From a virus: a stretch of 64,000 nucleotides of DNA. Below are positions 15,122 through 23,351 of this stretch, in pieces. The stretch spans positions 1 to 64,000 of IMG/VR virus record IMGVR_UViG_3300034152_000556. One strand, given 5' to 3'. The notes below the pieces were generated by a model. It searched no databases. It was given only the letters and a program-made list of their open reading frames with translations, and was not told the DNA's origin. The position numbers and the translations under genes were made by a program. Within the stretch, counting starts at the first letter, position 1. Each line of letters begins with the position of its first letter.

Positions 15122-16174
15122 CTACAGACCAAGAGGGCAACAGTTTCTTTTTCTGAACAGAATCTTACGAAATATTTTAAAATCTTGTGCTTCTGTCCAC
15201 ACCTCTTGAATTGATTTTTCTTGTATTGATTCACCAACAGCTTTATGTGCAAAGCTACATGGCATTAGCCGCATGTCGGGAGAAATATAAGCACTCATTC
15301 TACCACCTTCGCAAGTATCAGTTGTTAACTGTTGAGCTTCTGTTATATCGTGTGTAATGAGATTAACTAGACAAGAGTCCATGCCGATCTTGAATGGTCG
15401 TGGATATTTCTCAGACACAACTTCTGCAAAGTGTTTGACTTGCTTTTTCTCTGGTATGAATTGAGTAAAATTCTTTGCTCTACCTTGCGGTTTGAACAAT
15501 AGAAAAATGATACCATTAATTGCTTCAATATCAAAAGGCGGTCGATTGACACCATTTACATTTCTCCAAGGGTTATGCCCATAAGCGAGTTTTATAACAT
15601 CGCCATAACTACCCCTTGTGAATACGTAATGAATATTTACTTTTCGCACACCGACTTTTTTAAAGCGGTTGATTGCGCGATAAGTATATGGTTGTTGATA
15701 ATCGCTTACTGCTACAGCACCACAGAGTCTTGAGACCTCTGCTTGTCTATTGGTCAATCCCCGACCACTTGTGGTATAGTTTGGAATCACGTTGTGTTCT
15801 CTACAGTATTCAATTATATGTTCGAAATTTTCATGATGGTTTGGGTCTCCCCTACCACCAAGTGCAACCTGATTGACACTCCCCTCAACTTCATCAATTA
15901 TCTTTTTAAAATTATTAAGTGTCATGTTGGGTTGACTTTTAGAGCCTTGATAACAAATTGCACATTTGTTTTTACAATGCCCCATGATGCCAATATCAAG
16001 CAGTGTTGGCATATCAAGCATGAAGGGGTCCGGGTTTCCATTTATACCCTCTAGAACTTCAAGGCCCGAATTACGATTGAACAGCACTCGATATCGATCT
16101 GTCTTTATCTCTTTGGTAAATGTCAATCTCAATCGAGTGCCATTAAAGTTCACGATTCTGCGAAATGATGTCAT
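15122..16174 (-). CDS. Radical SAM enzyme with C-terminal cysteine cluster
   Basis: 350 residues. Cys67-x3-Cys71-x2-Cys74 in GHCKNKCAICYQGS is the iron-sulfur motif of radical SAM enzymes. A GGRGDP motif (about residues 106-111) follows, as expected for the SAM-binding barrel. The C-terminus has a second Cys group (CEGGRMSAYIS, MPCSFA, CCPLGL) like SPASM or twitch auxiliary cluster domains, which often modify peptides. It is not QueE. It is co-translated with an FmdB-like zinc ribbon. Substrate unknown; peptide or protein modification is a reasonable inference. Confidence 0.8.
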   Translation of the reverse strand: MTSFRRIVNFNGTRLRLTFTKEIKTDRYRVLFNRNSGLEVLEGINGNPDPFMLDMPTLLDIGIMGHCKNKCAICYQGSKSQPNMTLNNFKKIIDEVEGSVNQVALGGRGDPNHHENFEHIIEYCREHNVIPNYTTSGRGLTNRQAEVSRLCGAVAVSDYQQPYTYRAINRFKKVGVRKVNIHYVFTRGSYGDVIKLAYGHNPWRNVNGVNRPPFDIEAINGIIFLLFKPQGRAKNFTQFIPEKKQVKHFAEVVSEKYPRPFKIGMDSCLVNLITHDITEAQQLTTDTCEGGRMSAYISPDMRLMPCSFAHKAVGESIQEKSIQEVWTEAQDFKIFRKILFRKRNCCPLGL

Positions 16175-16177
16175 CGT

Positions 16178-16780
16178 TTACCCCGGAATCGCATTGATTG
16201 CGCAGACGAGCGTATATACGATAAAGAATACTACTGAAAGAACACCGCTTGCGCATTTCCACTCACCAGAGTCCCATTCATATGCGGATTTGTATTCGAT
16301 CATTTTTTCTTCACCTTTCATATATACGTGTTTAACGGGGAAGTGAAATTTTCGAACATAGATGCCCAAAAAGATTGTAAGTAAAACCCAACTACCAGTG
16401 CAAATGGCGAATTGAATAATATCAGCACCGAGAAGCTTATAAATAATAAGAACGGTTACCAGAATGCCAACTTCTGTTTTAATAAACTCATTAACTTCAA
16501 CAGATAGCGATCTTGCAATGTTCTTGAGTGTGTTGGCAAACGCTTCCCCAAGCTGATTCCAATCAGTCACCTCTTTCGTTATCGTTGTAACTGATTGTTG
16601 TTTCATCTGAGAGATGTGGTTGATGAGACTTTGTTTGGTTTGAGAACTCAAGTTTGGGTCGGTCAAGATTTCTTCAACGGTCATTGTTGATAAATCTTTT
16701 CCCTCAGAAGCCGAAGACGCCGTGCTTGCCCCGACGAACATTACGATCAACATTAGAACTGCTAGTACCTGTTTCATCAT
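16178..16780 (-). CDS. Secreted/membrane protein with signal peptide
   Basis: 200 residues behind AAAGGAAC. Residues 1-24 form a signal peptide (MLIVMFVGASTASSASE). After an amphipathic middle there are two membrane helices (about 103-140) and one near the C-terminus (about 180-198). The short loop between is positively charged. Its start overlaps the end of the nucleotidyltransferase gene by 77 bases. Possible envelope roles include superinfection exclusion or lysis control; nothing in the sequence decides. Confidence 0.65.
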   Translation of the reverse strand: MMKQVLAVLMLIVMFVGASTASSASEGKDLSTMTVEEILTDPNLSSQTKQSLINHISQMKQQSVTTITKEVTDWNQLGEAFANTLKNIARSLSVEVNEFIKTEVGILVTVLIIYKLLGADIIQFAICTGSWVLLTIFLGIYVRKFHFPVKHVYMKGEEKMIEYKSAYEWDSGEWKCASGVLSVVFFIVYTLVCAINAIPG

Positions 16781-17843
16781 TCGTTCCTTTCAGAAAGTTT
16801 TCGCATATAGATATGCAAAGATTGTTAATCTGTTTATGTTTCGGTTTTTCTGGTAATACGCTGGTTTCAACTTTCTTCTTTGTTTCATTTTCGAACCATT
16901 CAAATCGTTCCATCAACTCATCATATGAGTATTTTCCGTCTCTAATTTTTAACAGTTCTTTAGCATTTGGTCTTGGTAAAGTGATGTGCCCAGTTTCAAG
17001 AAGTTCAAAACATTCTTCAGTTAATCTATATAGGTGCATACCATGCTTTGTATCATAGCCAAATTTGGCTTCTAAAGCTGCACGAGCGGGGTTTCTTGTT
17101 TTAACCCAGTGTTGGTATTGCTTCCAATGCTGAAGAGCTGATTTATATCCTCTCTCACGCGTATAGACCTCAATGAAGTTCTCTGACACATCATGAATTG
17201 GTTTGAGAAGTCGAAGATGCTCTGGTTCAACATTTCGAATGTTACTCAACAGAGCTTTGTAATTGTGTGTTTCTTCTAGCTCTAACAGTTCATCTTTTAG
17301 ATGATTATATTTACTGATTTGCTCTAGATAATCAGCTAATAAGCTATTGAATGCACCCATCTGATCGCCAGAGATCATTTTGCGTTCTTCAGGCAAACCA
17401 AAATCTTTGCGTTCTGGTTTTTTCTTGGGTGGATTTAGAAGCCATGCCCGATGGGTTTTGATGCGTTTGATTTGTGCAATAGCATACCCCATAAATGATC
17501 TTCTGCATTGTCTAGAAAGAAACAGATTTCTATTTTCGACAACGGTTTGCCATTCAGGAGTATTGATTTGAAGCTTTTCAGGTGGGACAAAAAGATATTC
17601 AATTACTGTAGGGTTTTGACTTATTGCCAACTTCATAAATTCTCGAATTTCTTTATATTCAATGTCGTTTTGTTTGTCTTGATAGTTTCTAGTTGTTGAT
17701 AAGAACCCATAAAAATATTCTTTGGTCGGTATGAACACACCCCTCAGATCAACGTCTGATTCGGGTGTGCTCGTACCGTAAAGATGGCTACCGGCGAGAA
17801 ACTCGCAGATAATTTTGAAGCCTTTTGGAAGTTCGATGCTCAT
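16704..17843 (-). CDS. Polymerase-beta-type nucleotidyltransferase (COG3541-like)
   Basis: 379 residues. The motif AGSHLYGTSTPESDVDLRG (residues 17-35) contains the GS...DxD signature of the nucleotidyltransferase superfamily, with metal ligands Asp30 and Asp32. The rest matches the layout of the predicted nucleotidyltransferases found in many phages, with a helical region around YGYAIAQIKRIKTHR. These enzymes are thought to add nucleotides to RNA or protein targets, but substrates are unproven. It starts by ATGA overlap with the preceding gene and lies two genes from a CCA-adding enzyme, so RNA end processing is attractive. Confidence 0.8.
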   Translation of the reverse strand: MSIELPKGFKIICEFLAGSHLYGTSTPESDVDLRGVFIPTKEYFYGFLSTTRNYQDKQNDIEYKEIREFMKLAISQNPTVIEYLFVPPEKLQINTPEWQTVVENRNLFLSRQCRRSFMGYAIAQIKRIKTHRAWLLNPPKKKPERKDFGLPEERKMISGDQMGAFNSLLADYLEQISKYNHLKDELLELEETHNYKALLSNIRNVEPEHLRLLKPIHDVSENFIEVYTRERGYKSALQHWKQYQHWVKTRNPARAALEAKFGYDTKHGMHLYRLTEECFELLETGHITLPRPNAKELLKIRDGKYSYDELMERFEWFENETKKKVETSVLPEKPKHKQINNLCISICENFLKGTNDETGTSSSNVDRNVRRGKHGVFGF

Positions 17844-18220
17844 AGATACTCAGGCTCCTTCTCTGATTTATTTTTGTCTGGCGCGATGGATTTTTCTTCT
17901 GATTCATGTTTGAGTTCTTCTTTCGCCTCTTCTTTTTCGGTTTCTTTTTTTCCGGTCCATTTCTCCATTATATCTTTACCATCTTTCTTTGCTTGCTCAA
18001 AAGCTTCTTTCGCTTCTTTGATAGTATCTTTAAATTCTTCCTTGACATCTGCCATTTCATCTTTGACATCTTTTACTTCTTCGGCAACTTCCGTTTTGAT
18101 TCTAGTCTCATCCTTATCATCATCACTACAGAGACCAAATCCACCTGTGGTAATGGCTATAAGTAAGAGCCACCCCCAAGGAAAGTCGCTTTCACCTTTT
18201 TCATTGAGAAACCAACTCAT
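17840..18220 (-). CDS. Membrane-anchored acidic/basic coiled-coil protein
   Basis: 126 residues from the ATG preceded by AAAGGAGA; one upstream TTG in frame is less likely. One hydrophobic segment (about residues 13-30, PWGWLLLIAITTGGFGLC) is followed by a highly charged Lys/Glu coiled coil (38-105). The layout is like other small anchored coils in this genome (1941). It starts inside the end of the CCA gene and overlaps the next gene by ATGA. Confidence 0.6.
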   Translation of the reverse strand: MSWFLNEKGESDFPWGWLLLIAITTGGFGLCSDDDKDETRIKTEVAEEVKDVKDEMADVKEEFKDTIKEAKEAFEQAKKDGKDIMEKWTGKKETEKEEAKEELKHESEEKSIAPDKNKSEKEPEYL

Positions 18221-19550
18221 CAAATTTCTCCTTTGCCAATTTTAATAGGGTTTCTGTATTGTTTAGTTCCGGCTCATCAACCGCAACTTCCAATAAATAT
18301 TTCATCAGCTTACCAATCATCGGTCCTGGCTTGATTTCTAGAGTATTCATTAGATCGTGCCCATTTACCTCTAAGTCTTTGAACTTATTTGGTGTTCGAA
18401 TATCAAATGCATTTCTGATGCGTTCAAAATCAGCACGAATTCTTGATAGAGGCCAAGGGTCCTTTTTAATATTGGCTTTGCTGTCTGCCAGTTTTATTCG
18501 ATACAATTCTGACCAAGGTATATCACGATCAGAAAGCTTCTTTAGAGTTCGTCTGGCTGCTTTTGGTGATGCAAAGTTATTCATGTGCATTCGTGTTAAA
18601 GAAGAGATAAACTCTATCTCTTTATTGCTGAACTTGAGTTCAGCTAGCTCTCTTTCAAGAATATCACGACCAACTTTATCATGACCTTTGAATCTCAAGT
18701 CTTTGGTCTTTGGGTTCCAACTCGCAGCCTTTGGCTTGCCAACATCATGTAGATATCCAGCTAACTTGGTAAGAGGATATTTGGTTGAGATTGAATCTCC
18801 ACAGATGTAACTGTGTGTGATGATGCTTTCCCAGTGGTGTCTTCCATGTAAATCACCGAATTCATACATACAATCGATACTCGGCAACACATGTATTAAA
18901 GCATCAATCTCTCTCAGTGCATTGAAGAAAGCTGAAGCGATTCGAATCTTCATAGCTTTCATAATTTCGCCTCGAATTCTTTCTCTTGCAACATGAGTTC
19001 TTACAAGGTCAGCATTTTTTCTCAGTGCCTCTCTTGTTTCTGTTTCAAATACACCATCGATTGAAGCAAGAAAGCGACATGCACGAATAATACGGTTGGG
19101 GTCTTCAAAGATTCTTTCATTTGGGTCTCCCACGAATTTAATCTGTCTTTTTTTCAGGTCGTCTTTTCCACCATGCGGGTCAACTACCTCACCTGTGAAT
19201 TGACAGAACGCCATTGCGTTAATCGTTAAATCTCTGCGAGATAAATCCTCAAAAATATTATTTGCATATGTCACTGTTACACATTTGTCGCTCAACCCCT
19301 CGTATCTATCTTTACGAAAAGTGGCTACCTCTATTCCATCAACAAAGGTGACTTTAAAGTATGTACCGGCTGTTACAATTTTATGACCTCCAAATAACTC
19401 AATGATTTCTTCAGGTTTTGCTGATGTTGCAATGTCTTCGTCATGTGGATTTTTGCCGATCAAAAAATCACGCACCGCACCTCCAACGATGTATGTATCA
19501 TACCCATTTTCACACAGCCGCTTTACAATATATTCTGGTGTCGCTTTCAA
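18201..19550 (-). CDS. cca: CCA tRNA nucleotidyltransferase with HD domain
   Basis: 449 residues from TTG at 19550. The N-terminal part has the class II tRNA nucleotidyltransferase motifs: VGGAVRDFLIG, then DEDIATSAKPE (catalytic Asp pair), the RRDLTINAMA motif, and FEDPNRIIRACRF (the B/A region for base choice). The C-terminal part carries an HD phosphohydrolase domain (HDVGKP, with HHWE upstream). This is the fusion seen in many bacterial CCA enzymes. It adds or repairs the tRNA 3' CCA end. No tRNA genes are visible in the window, so it should act on host tRNAs or on phage tRNAs elsewhere. Confidence 0.9.
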   Translation of the reverse strand: MKATPEYIVKRLCENGYDTYIVGGAVRDFLIGKNPHDEDIATSAKPEEIIELFGGHKIVTAGTYFKVTFVDGIEVATFRKDRYEGLSDKCVTVTYANNIFEDLSRRDLTINAMAFCQFTGEVVDPHGGKDDLKKRQIKFVGDPNERIFEDPNRIIRACRFLASIDGVFETETREALRKNADLVRTHVARERIRGEIMKAMKIRIASAFFNALREIDALIHVLPSIDCMYEFGDLHGRHHWESIITHSYICGDSISTKYPLTKLAGYLHDVGKPKAASWNPKTKDLRFKGHDKVGRDILERELAELKFSNKEIEFISSLTRMHMNNFASPKAARRTLKKLSDRDIPWSELYRIKLADSKANIKKDPWPLSRIRADFERIRNAFDIRTPNKFKDLEVNGHDLMNTLEIKPGPMIGKLMKYLLEVAVDEPELNNTETLLKLAKEKFDELVSQ

Positions 19551-19555
19551 ATATT

Positions 19556-19563
19556 CACCTCCT
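19556..19563 (-). promoter_or_regulatory. Ribosome binding site choosing the TTG start of cca
   Basis: AGGAGGTG on the minus strand lies five bases before TTG at 19550. An earlier in-frame TTG at 19568 would place this sequence inside the coding region and has no ribosome site of its own, so 19550 is the better start. Confidence 0.75.
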
Positions 19564-19634
19564 CTCAAAAAATAAAATGAAAATTGTTATTTATAATTAA
19601 TATATATAATTCTGTTCCAAATAAGATACAAACC

Positions 19635-19643
19635 GAGAACAAA
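19635..19643 (+). promoter_or_regulatory. GAGAACAAA promoter motif (copy 4)
   Basis: CCGAGAACAAAATATAAAAC stands 29 bases before the ATG at 19672 in a divergent gap. The upstream part of the gap is AT-rich (AATTAATATATATA), matching the gap near 9815, and may carry an unrelated minus-strand promoter for the cca block. Confidence 0.65.
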
Positions 19644-19671
19644 ATATAAAACTTGATTCGGGTACGGTTTA

Positions 19672-20175
19672 ATGAGCATTGATAAATATCTTCAGAGAAT
19701 TCAGAAAGATGAGTCTATATTTCCAATGGACTCCCCGCACCACGATCCAACTCGTCGTCGAAAAAAAATCATGAGAGGAAAACGCGAAGTTATGGCTGAA
19801 CAGAAAACTTCACCGAAACGTGTGATGATTGATTTTGATAGAACAATTCATAAGTACTCAGAGGGGTGGAAAGATGGTTCGATCTATGATGCGCCTTTTG
19901 AAGGGGCAAAGGAAGGAGTCCAGTGGTTCAGAGATCAGGGATATCAAATTGTCATATTCACTGCGCGTGTCGCCAAAGGTGAAAATGATGATTATGCAGA
20001 ACAAGAACAAGCAGTTAAAGCGTACTTAAAAAAGTATGAAATACCATTTGATATGATTACAGCTGAGAAATTGGCTGCTGAATTTTATATAGATGATAGA
20101 GCTGTCTATATACCGAATGGTAATTGGGACTACGTAATAAGCGAAGTTCAACAAAGGTTATCTAAGAGTGGCTGA
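19672..20175 (+). CDS. HAD-family phosphatase
   Basis: 167 residues. HAD motifs are clear: DFDRTIH (Asp54, Asp56, Thr58), IVIFTAR (motif II, Ser/Thr with Arg), and FYIDDRAVYI (acidic motif IV). The first 45 residues are basic and not part of the domain; a second ATG near 19792 would remove most of them but has a poorer ribosome site. No cap domain is present, so large or polymer substrates such as 3'-phosphorylated DNA or RNA ends are possible. It has its own promoter motif and heads the tail tube/baseplate operon. Confidence 0.8.
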   Translation: MSIDKYLQRIQKDESIFPMDSPHHDPTRRRKKIMRGKREVMAEQKTSPKRVMIDFDRTIHKYSEGWKDGSIYDAPFEGAKEGVQWFRDQGYQIVIFTARVAKGENDDYAEQEQAVKAYLKKYEIPFDMITAEKLAAEFYIDDRAVYIPNGNWDYVISEVQQRLSKSG

Positions 20176-20190
20176 TTCTAAAAAATCAGC
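20171..20190 (+). other. Small hairpin before the tail tube ribosome site
   Basis: GCTGATT (20171-20177) pairs with AATCAGC (20184-20190), immediately before CAGGAGG of the 20208 gene. It has no T-run and probably acts as an RNA stability or processing point that favours the abundant tail tube message. Confidence 0.4.
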
Positions 20191-20207
20191 TCAGGAGGAA
20201 TAAGGTA

Positions 20208-20930
20208 ATGAAAAATTCATTTGCTGAATTAGGTGTCAATATTTTGACAAGAAAATTCGGTGGTACTACAGTTGGTGTGGCAGACCCATATGTAACTGGT
20301 TATCATTTTATCTGGTTTGATAAATTACCGCCTGGATTAACAACATATACAAGCGAAGGTATCAGTGGGCTGGCTGAACTTGGAAATATCAAGAAAGTTC
20401 TTGCCGCGTCATGTCTTTCTGTAACGCCTCCGGGTGGTACGCTAAACAAGGTTGAGTTCACTGGACTAGGTGGTGTTAAATGGGCAGTTCCGGGTAATGT
20501 AGACTATGGTAACACCGTTTCAGTTAAATTTCTAGAATTTAACAAAACACCTATTCTGGATATCATGCACGGATGGGTAAAATTGATCAGAGACTCTCGT
20601 ACTGGTATTACTGATCTAGTCGATGATGAACAAGGTACTGGCTATACTAAAGCCACTTATGCTGGGTTGATGTATTACTGGACAACAGCACCAGATGCTA
20701 GAACAGTGGAATATTACGCATGTTATGATGGTGTATTTCCATCAAAAGACCCACAAGATTTGTTTACCAGCGATGTCGAAACTGTTGGTAGACTTGATCT
20801 AGAAATTGAATTTAACGTTGACTATATTTGGCATGAAGCTTGGGTGAAAAGTAAGTGTGATCAATTTGCAGCTACATTTGCAGATGCTATTGATGAAGTT
20901 AAAAACATCGGCCCAAGACAGTCACAATAA
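20208..20930 (+). CDS. Tail tube protein
   Basis: 240 residues after a strong CAGGAGGA. The order of elements fits T4 gp19-like tube proteins: an N-terminal strand block (GYHFIWFDKLP), a central KVEFTGLGGVKWAVPG region with TVSVKFLEF, a helix (PILDIMHGWVKLIRD), then a C-terminal DLEIEFNVDY strand. Size is larger than T4 gp19 (163 residues). Tube subunits stack in rings inside the sheath. The genes that follow are assembly and baseplate genes, which agrees. Confidence 0.8.
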   Translation: MKNSFAELGVNILTRKFGGTTVGVADPYVTGYHFIWFDKLPPGLTTYTSEGISGLAELGNIKKVLAASCLSVTPPGGTLNKVEFTGLGGVKWAVPGNVDYGNTVSVKFLEFNKTPILDIMHGWVKLIRDSRTGITDLVDDEQGTGYTKATYAGLMYYWTTAPDARTVEYYACYDGVFPSKDPQDLFTSDVETVGRLDLEIEFNVDYIWHEAWVKSKCDQFAATFADAIDEVKNIGPRQSQ

Positions 20931-20953
20931 TTAACACACGGAGGCATAATGTA

Positions 20954-21496
20954 ATGAAAGTTACTCGTGAAATAATGCAAACTTTGCTTTATGATATTTT
21001 GAGAGAATCTAAACTTTCAAAAGATGCAAAAATTCAACTTGGTTTGTTTGTTAAAGAAGCAGATGCAGCTCAGCTTAAAGCGTTGTTTCTTGATGGAGAA
21101 ATGGTTGCGTTGGATGAACAGGCTGCTGCTATCGTAGATCAGAGAATGGAAAATCGTTTAAAGAAAGACGAGCATCTAAGAGAAATCTTTGAGTTTGCTG
21201 GAGTCTTAAATTCTCTTGATAATAAGATGATTGCAGATTATAAAGTCTGTAAAAAAGAGAAGTGTCATAAACAAGGTATTCTTGGTGCCGCTAGAACATA
21301 TTGCACCAATGCGTGTTGGGTAAAAGTTCTAGATTCTTCACAAAGAGCGCTGAAGTCTTTGATGAATCGTTGTAACAATGCGCGTAACCCAGAAAAATGT
21401 AAAGAAAGAGTCAACAAAACTATTGCTCGTCACAAAGCTGCTCAGGCTAAATACCAAGAAAAAGCAAACAAAGCAAAGTCACAAATGGCAAAATAA
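20954..21496 (+). CDS. Paired-cysteine helical protein A
   Basis: 180 residues behind ACGGAGG. The N-terminal half is helical (VKEADAAQLKALFLDGEM). The second half carries paired cysteines: CKKEKC, then CTNAC, then MNRCNNARNPEKCKERVN. The same Cys spacing appears in the 21496 and 23352 genes, so the three form a family. It is not a zinc ribbon; the Cys pairs sit on predicted helices, like disulfide-bonded helical hairpins. Lying between tail tube and assembly chaperone genes, a tail-assembly or virion role is likely, but the family is unknown to me. Confidence 0.65.
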   Translation: MKVTREIMQTLLYDILRESKLSKDAKIQLGLFVKEADAAQLKALFLDGEMVALDEQAAAIVDQRMENRLKKDEHLREIFEFAGVLNSLDNKMIADYKVCKKEKCHKQGILGAARTYCTNACWVKVLDSSQRALKSLMNRCNNARNPEKCKERVNKTIARHKAAQAKYQEKANKAKSQMAK

Positions 21497-21888
21497 TGAA
21501 TCAATTGGAGAGTTATCTTTTAAAGATTCAAGACGATAGAGTTGCCGAAGGCATCGGTCAAGTTGCTTATGTCGTGACCGGTGCGATTATACTTAAAAAA
21601 GCTTTAAAGACAGCTCGTTCTATATATCGCAAAATTAAAAACAATGCCACATTGAGAAAATACTGTAAGGATAAAAAAGGTTACGAGAAAGAGGTTTGTA
21701 AATCGAAAATAAAAGCAAAAGCTTGGGCAGCATATAAAAAAGAAGTAAAGAAATGGATGGCCCAATGCAGTGAAGCATATGACGCTCAGAAATGTCGTAA
21801 AAAATTTGAAGTTGCTCTTAATAAGGTAGATGACATGATTATGAAAGAGCGAGAGAGAATGTCTCGTCTCGCTCAAAAATATCAATAG
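21496..21888 (+). CDS. Paired-cysteine helical protein B
   Basis: 130 residues, start overlapping the previous stop as TAATG. A hydrophobic stretch near residues 14-30 (GQVAYVVTGAIIL) may be a membrane helix. Two Cys pairs follow: YCKDKKGYEKEVCKSK, then QCSEAYDAQKCRKKFE. The last pair matches the spacing in its neighbours (Cys, eight or nine residues, then KC). The C-terminus is basic and helical. It appears to be a shorter member of the same family as 20954 and 23352. Confidence 0.65.
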   Translation: MNQLESYLLKIQDDRVAEGIGQVAYVVTGAIILKKALKTARSIYRKIKNNATLRKYCKDKKGYEKEVCKSKIKAKAWAAYKKEVKKWMAQCSEAYDAQKCRKKFEVALNKVDDMIMKERERMSRLAQKYQ

Positions 21889-21914
21889 AAAGGGAAGGGA
21901 AAGGAGATCAAGAA

Positions 21915-22706
21915 ATGGCTTTCAAAGGTTTTAATGTACAATATCCCGAGTACGAGGTTCTAACACCTCAAACAAAACTCTCATTCACTGTCAGATCATT
22001 GAACGTGTCTGAGGAAGAAAAACTGAAGGGGAGTTTGGTAACCCCCGTAAAAATTGCTGATCATTTAAATAAATGTCTTTTTGATGCACTTATTAAAAAA
22101 CCAAAAGAGATCGAAGATTATGATACATTCTTAAAAAGTGTAACGTTGAAAGATCGGGACGCTCTGCTTTACGGTCTTTATCATATCACTTACGAAGACA
22201 TTCGAAACTATCAAGTTACTTGCACACAATGTGCTAAAGAATACCCCATTACAATCAAAGCATCGGAAACATTCAATTTTAATGCATACCCAGCAGACAA
22301 CATTTTAGCAAATAAGATTGGTATAGAACTCCCCGTAACAAAAGGGGTTATTGCTTATATCAAGCAACCAACCTTATTTGATGAAATCAAAGTTATTCGT
22401 GAACTTGCTTCTCGTCCTGGTTCAGCAATCGAATTGATCACAGAAACTTTAATCGTTGATCGGTTTGAACAGGACAGAGAGAACAGTAAAGAGCCTCTTG
22501 TTTATAAAGCACGAGAAGATGTATATGATGCATATATGTCTCTCCCCGCTCGTGACAAGAGACTTATTTTTAACAAATATGAAGAAGAATTTGGTCGATA
22601 TGGCATTGAACTCAAGATGAGAAGTCATTGCAGTAGTTGTGGTAATGACGATATGTACAATATCGATCTAGCCGAACAGTTTTTTCGTTCATTGTACTCA
22701 GCCTAA
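21915..22706 (+). CDS. gp26/gp51-like baseplate hub assembly protein with zinc finger
   Basis: 263 residues after a long GGAAAGGAG run. A helical N-terminal half is followed by CTQC (residues 97-100) and a later CSSCG (about 238-242), forming a split zinc site. This layout is that of the T4 baseplate-hub assembly proteins gp26/gp51 and of related tail assembly proteins. The gene ends at TAA 22704-22706, but a second open frame continues in +1 from a TTTTTTC run at 22680-22686, suggesting a longer frameshifted product. It lies directly before gp25. Confidence 0.7.
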   Translation: MAFKGFNVQYPEYEVLTPQTKLSFTVRSLNVSEEEKLKGSLVTPVKIADHLNKCLFDALIKKPKEIEDYDTFLKSVTLKDRDALLYGLYHITYEDIRNYQVTCTQCAKEYPITIKASETFNFNAYPADNILANKIGIELPVTKGVIAYIKQPTLFDEIKVIRELASRPGSAIELITETLIVDRFEQDRENSKEPLVYKAREDVYDAYMSLPARDKRLIFNKYEEEFGRYGIELKMRSHCSSCGNDDMYNIDLAEQFFRSLYSA

Positions 22707-22908
22707 CGAAGTTACTTCATTTCGTAAGACATTGGACCAAGATGTTTTTGCAGCAATGGAAATGAGCAAACAGCCTTGGGCTATGATTATGATAATGCCA
22801 GTTAAAAAGCTTCAAGACTATCTTAAATGGAAGGCTGAGTACGAAGAGGAAAAACGGAAAAAGATAGAAGAGGAGCAAGAAAAAATTAAATGGAAATTTA
22901 AAAAATAA
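22684..22908 (+). CDS. +1-frame extension of the gp26/51-like protein (programmed frameshift candidate)
   Basis: The +1 frame is open from 22672 to the stop at 22906-22908 and has no convincing start codon or ribosome site. It reads on from TTT TTT C at 22680-22686, where a Phe tRNA could slip from TTT to TTC. The 74 codons encode a strongly protein-like sequence with a Trp/Met core (EMSKQPWAMIMIMPVKKL) and a charged helix (YEEEKRKKIEEEQ), and they end exactly at the TAATG start of the gp25-like gene. The fusion would be about 330 residues. Frameshifted tail-assembly chaperones are common in tailed phages, usually by -1; +1 is rarer. Confidence 0.65.
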   Translation, partial: FVHCTQPNEVTSFRKTLDQDVFAAMEMSKQPWAMIMIMPVKKLQDYLKWKAEYEEEKRKKIEEEQEKIKWKFKK

Positions 22909-23342
22909 TGGCAAATCTTTTAGATCGTTTTAACAAAACCGTTAAAGGTGCTCGTGGTAGAATATCAGATTTTAAAAGCACCATTTCTGCAAGTGGGGAT
23001 TTTACGAGGATCACCGACCTAGAGGTTATTCTTAATTCGTGGAATAACATTTTATTGACACCAACAAGAACTTACATGTGGGATCCAGATTACGGGAGCG
23101 ATCTTTACAAAATGGTTTTCGAACCAGCAGATGCACAAACACAAGAGAGGATCAAGGAAGAGGTCGAAGATAAACTATCAAGATATGATGACAGAGCAGT
23201 TATAAATAGTGTTGAAGTCACATTTCTTAGAAATAGAAAAGGATTTAATGTAGCCATTGACGTATCTTATCGTGGTACTACTGGTGAGTTAAAAGTTACA
23301 TTTGACCAAGATCAATACACATCTTTTTTGGAGGCAGTATAA
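22908..23342 (+). CDS. gp25-like baseplate wedge protein
   Basis: 144 residues. The gpW/gp25 fold signature is present: DLEVILNSWNNILLTPT (about 39-55), then the MWDPDYGSDLYKMVFEPAD stretch and the IKEEVEDKLSRYDDR helix, then strands VTFLRNRKGFNV. Gp25 sits in the wedge core and touches the first sheath ring. The start overlaps the frameshift frame's stop by TAATG. Size matches the family (about 130-150 residues). Confidence 0.9.
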   Translation: MANLLDRFNKTVKGARGRISDFKSTISASGDFTRITDLEVILNSWNNILLTPTRTYMWDPDYGSDLYKMVFEPADAQTQERIKEEVEDKLSRYDDRAVINSVEVTFLRNRKGFNVAIDVSYRGTTGELKVTFDQDQYTSFLEAV

Positions 23343-23351
23343 GAGGCTAGC

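Noticed and set aside
15122-16174. Reading the first radical SAM enzyme as QueE to complete the deazaguanine pathway
   Set aside because: Its CX3CX2C context and C-terminal Cys cluster do not fit QueE, which is shorter and lacks an auxiliary cluster.
22717-22914. 65-codon minus-strand frame over the frameshift region
   Set aside because: It is the antisense of the +1 extension, which has protein-like composition; the minus frame is a Phe/Leu-rich shadow.
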